Source of the DNA: Haematobacter missouriensis
Lineage (GTDB): Bacteria > Pseudomonadota > Alphaproteobacteria > Rhodobacterales > Rhodobacteraceae
Direction of reading: 5' to 3'
Assembly (NCBI RefSeq): GCF_000740775.1
Contig: NZ_JFGS01000012.1
Coordinates: forward strand, 1-64,000
DNA length: 64,000 nt
Within the stretch, counting starts at the first letter, position 1; every line of letters starts with the position of its first letter. The notes under the pieces were generated by a model. That model made no database searches. It was given only the letters and a program-made list of their open reading frames with translations, and was not told the DNA's origin. Of the stretch, positions 61,522 through 64,000 are shown piece after piece. Made by a program: the position numbers and the translations under genes.

Positions 61522-62441
61522 GGTGCCCCCAGCGTCTCGGCCCTGACCCGCCGGGCAGTCAGCCGCGCTCTCTCCGCTTCGGCCCGCAGGACGGCGACTT
61601 CATCTTGGGTGCGGCTGTGAATGTTAGAGTAATCGAGCTTCCAGCCCGGATCGGGTGAAAACGTCTCCGGCGAGTGCATTGTCGTCCGAGGTCCGGGCGC
61701 GTGTTCCAGCATGTCGAGGGCGCGATGAAGGTTACGCAGTTGCGATTCAGGGTCGTTGGGACGCCCCGCCGCATTGCCGAGCGGCATGTCGCTGAACAGC
61801 AGACGCGGGGCGCCGGCATGCTCCACGATGTCCTTCGCCGCGCCCATGATGACGGTGGCGATGCCGTTTTCCTCCAGATGCCGGGCCACGAGCGTGACCG
61901 TCTGATGGCAGACGGGGCAATTCGGCACGAGAATGGCGGCGGTCACGCCATCCTCCCGGCAGCGGGCCAGTATCTCCGGCGCATCCACCTCCATGGTGTG
62001 GCGTTGGCTGCGGTTGGTCGGAGCGCCGTGAAACCGGGGGGCGATCCGCCCGATGCGCGGAGCCGCCTGTCGCAGCGCCACCAGAGGGAACCACGCGCCC
62101 TGATCGGTCATGTCGGCATTCTTCCGGTCAATGCCGACATGGGCGATCCGCAGGTCCGGGTCTGTGGCGGTGGGGAGGGAATAGACCTCGTAGAACTTCG
62201 CCGCGGAATTGTACGGCGCACCCTGTCCCTGCGGACCCTTGGCCGCATCGTAGGGCACGGCTGTGGTGATGAGGGTGACCGTGCTCAAGGCCAATGGAAC
62301 GGTCAGCGGAGTAAAGGGCGCGTCGGGATGGTGCGCCCATTCGTAGGGCCTCTCATAGCCGAGGCCAAGATACCAGTCCCGCGTCCGGCGCATGTAACCG
62401 ACAGGTTCCGTCAACGCGGCATCAGTCTGGCGTCTTTGCAT
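61518..62441 (-). CDS. Glycine/sarcosine/betaine reductase component B-like protein (Cys form)
   Basis: About 307 residues. The match is to the GrdB / D-proline reductase PrdB-like family: VPNCPVCHQTVTLVARHLEENGIATVIMGAAKDIVEHAGAPRLLFSDMPLGNAAGRP. In Clostridial GrdB/PrdB a selenocysteine sits in the U-x-x-C position; here Cys175 and Cys178 form C-P-V-C. Cysteine homologues are found in aerobic proteobacteria without a known reaction. ATG 62441 or 62444 are possible starts. It follows the acyl-ACP-reductase-like gene by about 100 bases on the same strand. Confidence 0.7.
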   Translation of the reverse strand: MQRRQTDAALTEPVGYMRRTRDWYLGLGYERPYEWAHHPDAPFTPLTVPLALSTVTLITTAVPYDAAKGPQGQGAPYNSAAKFYEVYSLPTATDPDLRIAHVGIDRKNADMTDQGAWFPLVALRQAAPRIGRIAPRFHGAPTNRSQRHTMEVDAPEILARCREDGVTAAILVPNCPVCHQTVTLVARHLEENGIATVIMGAAKDIVEHAGAPRLLFSDMPLGNAAGRPNDPESQLRNLHRALDMLEHAPGPRTTMHSPETFSPDPGWKLDYSNIHSRTQDEVAVLRAEAERARLTARRVRAETLGAP

Positions 62442-62548
62442 CATCCCGGCCCTCTCTCCCTCTCCGTGGCGCGTATCGAATGCGCCACGCAGCGGCCAGT
62501 TGTGCGCACAGACAGCCGGTTTGTCCATGGCCCGGTGATGCGGCAACC

Positions 62549-64000
62549 TTACCAGAAACGATCGGACCGGTTGCGGATGCCATTATCGGCGACGAGGGAG
62601 GACAGGGAATGCTCAGAGTACGGAGGCACACCCGCCCGTCCACCGACCCGGTCGACGGCTTTCCGGCGGAACTGAGCGGCGAAAGCGTTTATTTCCGCAT
62701 CTGTCACCATATCGCCATACCACTGGGCAGGCGCCGGCTCGAAGCCATGTTCCTCAGCCAGAGCCGAGAGCAGGTCGGCATCCGCCAGGGTGAGTGTGGA
62801 GCCGATGCTGAAGTCTCGTTCCTGACCAGAGAGAGCCAGAAGCATCGTCTCGCTCAGACAACCCCAGGCGATGTTGGCAGGCAGCGTCTGGAAAGGCCCG
62901 AGGTCCACTTCTCCCGGTGGGCGCACGAGACCGCCATCAAAGACCATCACGCCAGTGCCGCGCAGATCAGCTTTCTGCACGTTCGGCGGACGCGCCACAT
63001 CGCAGACCAGGGTTCCGGGCTTCAGCCGCCGCGGATCGACAAGCACGGTATCCGAACTCGTCGCCACGAGCACGACATCCGCATCCGCCAGTGCCGGTTC
63101 CAGATCGGTCGTCCAGGAGAGGGCGTGTGCGTGACCCGCTTTCGCTTTCGGCGGAACGTGGATCGTCTTCTCCGTGTCCATCTGGCGGACAGAGCGCGCC
63201 AGCCGCCCCGGCGTCCATGCATCGGTGCGCGGGCTTCTGGCGAGCGAGGCAAGGATGTCGTCGGCGACCTTGGAGAGCAGGCGCGGCGCAAAGGGATTGC
63301 GGGCGTTCCCCACCAGCGTCATGCGTCCGGCCCGGCGGGCAAGCAGCATGGCTCCAAGCCGCCCGATCGCTCCCGATGCGCCCACGACGACCACATGGGC
63401 ATCCTCGAGGGCAATGCCGGTGCGACGGCAGAGCTGGGTGATCGCCTTCACTGCGGAGACGGTGGTCAGCGTGTTCCCGCTGGTGATGGGCACACCCCGC
63501 CCCGTTACGGTTTCACCCCCACGCGTGACGATCGAGGTGAAGGCACCGAGACCGACACGGCATGCGCCCTGTTCCCCGGCGATGGCCACCGCTTCCGCGA
63601 TCATCTGGCGCGCTTCGGCCTTTCCTTTGCCGCGCATGTCACCGGGCAGCATCGGAACCGAAAGCAGCCAGCCGGATGCAACCTTGCCCGCGCGGGAGGT
63701 GACGTCGGGAATTTGGTGCACGATGCCCGGTCCAAGCCCCTTCACCCACGCCTTCCAGCTTGCCAGTTCTTCCTCGCTGAATTGTCGCAAGGAGGCGTCG
63801 GAGCGGAAGATATCCTCGTCCTCGGTGTAGTGGATCACGAAACCGAAGCGGCCCGGGACAAGGCTGCCCTTCGGCACCACTGCCGTCTGCGGTGCCATCT
63901 GCGGCACTTCTTCGGCAAGATCCCCGCTCCTCCGCGCGATGAGGTGGCGCACGAGGGAGTAGTAGTCGTTCTCATGGATGATCCGGCAGACCGCTTCGAG
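62549..64000 (-). CDS. Acyl-ACP reductase-like dehydrogenase (5' end beyond window)
   Basis: The frame is open to the right edge (upstream of the GTG at 63952 it reads CRIIHENDYYSLVRHLIARR), so the N-terminus is probably outside the window. Recognisable segments: PGIVHQIPDVTSRAGKVASGWLL, VGLGAFTSIVTRGG, ITSGNTLTTVSAVKAI, and the Rossmann loop VVVVGASGAIGRLGAMLLARRAG. These match the cyanobacterial long-chain acyl-ACP reductase (AAR) in order, including the G-x-F-T-S-I and T-x-G-N-T motifs. C-terminal parts (VCDVARPPNVQKADLRGTGVMVFDGGLVRPPGEVD, CLSETMLLALSG) also agree. The substrate is unknown; shikimate-dehydrogenase-like folds are related. Confidence 0.7.
   Translation of the reverse strand, partial: LEAVCRIIHENDYYSLVRHLIARRSGDLAEEVPQMAPQTAVVPKGSLVPGRFGFVIHYTEDEDIFRSDASLRQFSEEELASWKAWVKGLGPGIVHQIPDVTSRAGKVASGWLLSVPMLPGDMRGKGKAEARQMIAEAVAIAGEQGACRVGLGAFTSIVTRGGETVTGRGVPITSGNTLTTVSAVKAITQLCRRTGIALEDAHVVVVGASGAIGRLGAMLLARRAGRMTLVGNARNPFAPRLLSKVADDILASLARSPRTDAWTPGRLARSVRQMDTEKTIHVPPKAKAGHAHALSWTTDLEPALADADVVLVATSSDTVLVDPRRLKPGTLVCDVARPPNVQKADLRGTGVMVFDGGLVRPPGEVDLGPFQTLPANIAWGCLSETMLLALSGQERDFSIGSTLTLADADLLSALAEEHGFEPAPAQWYGDMVTDAEINAFAAQFRRKAVDRVGGRAGVPPYSEHSLSSLVADNGIRNRSDRFW

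Noticed and set aside
1-64000. tRNA, rRNA, CRISPR arrays and prophage genes
   Set aside because: No cloverleaf, repeat-spacer pattern or phage structural gene could be recognised by eye; a computational scan would be needed to exclude short tRNA genes fully.

Overview
The window looks like a piece of the genome of a GC-rich aerobic alphaproteobacterium, most probably a Rhodobacterales (Paracoccaceae-like) organism. This is inferred from the oxygen-dependent CobG/CobN/CobW cobalamin pathway, the TRAP and TAXI transporters, a pseudoazurin, an HWE-type LOV kinase and the tight ATGA-coupled operons. It is an accessory-rich stretch: broken insertion sequences of three families (IS110, IS5, IS3), a ccdAB toxin-antitoxin pair and many catabolic or transport operons, which would fit a chromid or a variable chromosomal region. 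No rRNA, tRNA, CRISPR array or phage genes were recognised.

Layout. 1-690: two mutually truncated IS remnants (IS110, then reverse-strand IS5). 1.1-5.3 kb: a DASS anion symporter, an AIM24-like protein, a DUF4239 membrane protein and a TAXI binding protein. 5.5-9.4 kb: a ProC-like reductase followed by a glycine betaine/proline-type ABC importer. 9.8-20 kb: a VOC protein, then an IclR-controlled catabolic island with two TIM-barrel proteins, two ketosteroid-dehydrogenase-like flavoproteins, an AAHS-type MFS importer, a NIPSNAP protein and a divergent shikimate-dehydrogenase-like gene. Two promoter regions of this island share a 15-bp imperfect palindrome. 20.1-23.3 kb: an AraC regulator and a TonB-dependent siderophore receptor. 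23.4-28.9 kb: an orphan LOV-PAS-HWE kinase, ccdAB, a nitronate monooxygenase, a decayed IS3 element and trhO. 29-34.9 kb: an SLC13/RCK transporter, a DctPQM TRAP system and a fumarylacetoacetate-hydrolase family enzyme. 35.3-37.6 kb: ArsR regulator, ABM-type monooxygenase, ACT-like protein and TauE/SafE exporter, with a perfect palindrome at the ArsR start codon. 37.7-43.2 kb: a DAO oxidoreductase, an SDR interrupted at a G10 tract, pxpA-pxpB-pxpC (5-oxoprolinase) and a LysR regulator.

43.3-61.5 kb is a cobalamin region bounded by two cobalamin riboswitches. Riboswitch 1 (+) precedes btuF-btuC-btuD-pseudoazurin-cobF. Riboswitch 2 (-) precedes DUF1636-cobW-cobN-cobG-cobH-cobI-cobJ; cobK lies alone on the opposite strand, and cobL-cobE-cobM-cobB-cobA follow on the minus strand. 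cobO is divergent from riboswitch 2. Together they cover import of corrinoid, precorrin-2 formation, the aerobic route to hydrogenobyrinate, cobalt insertion (CobN only; cobS/cobT are not here) and adenosylation. cobQ, cobD, cobC, cobP and cobV are not in the window.

61.5-64 kb: a GrdB-like protein with cysteine at the usual selenocysteine site, and an acyl-ACP-reductase-like dehydrogenase that runs off the right edge.
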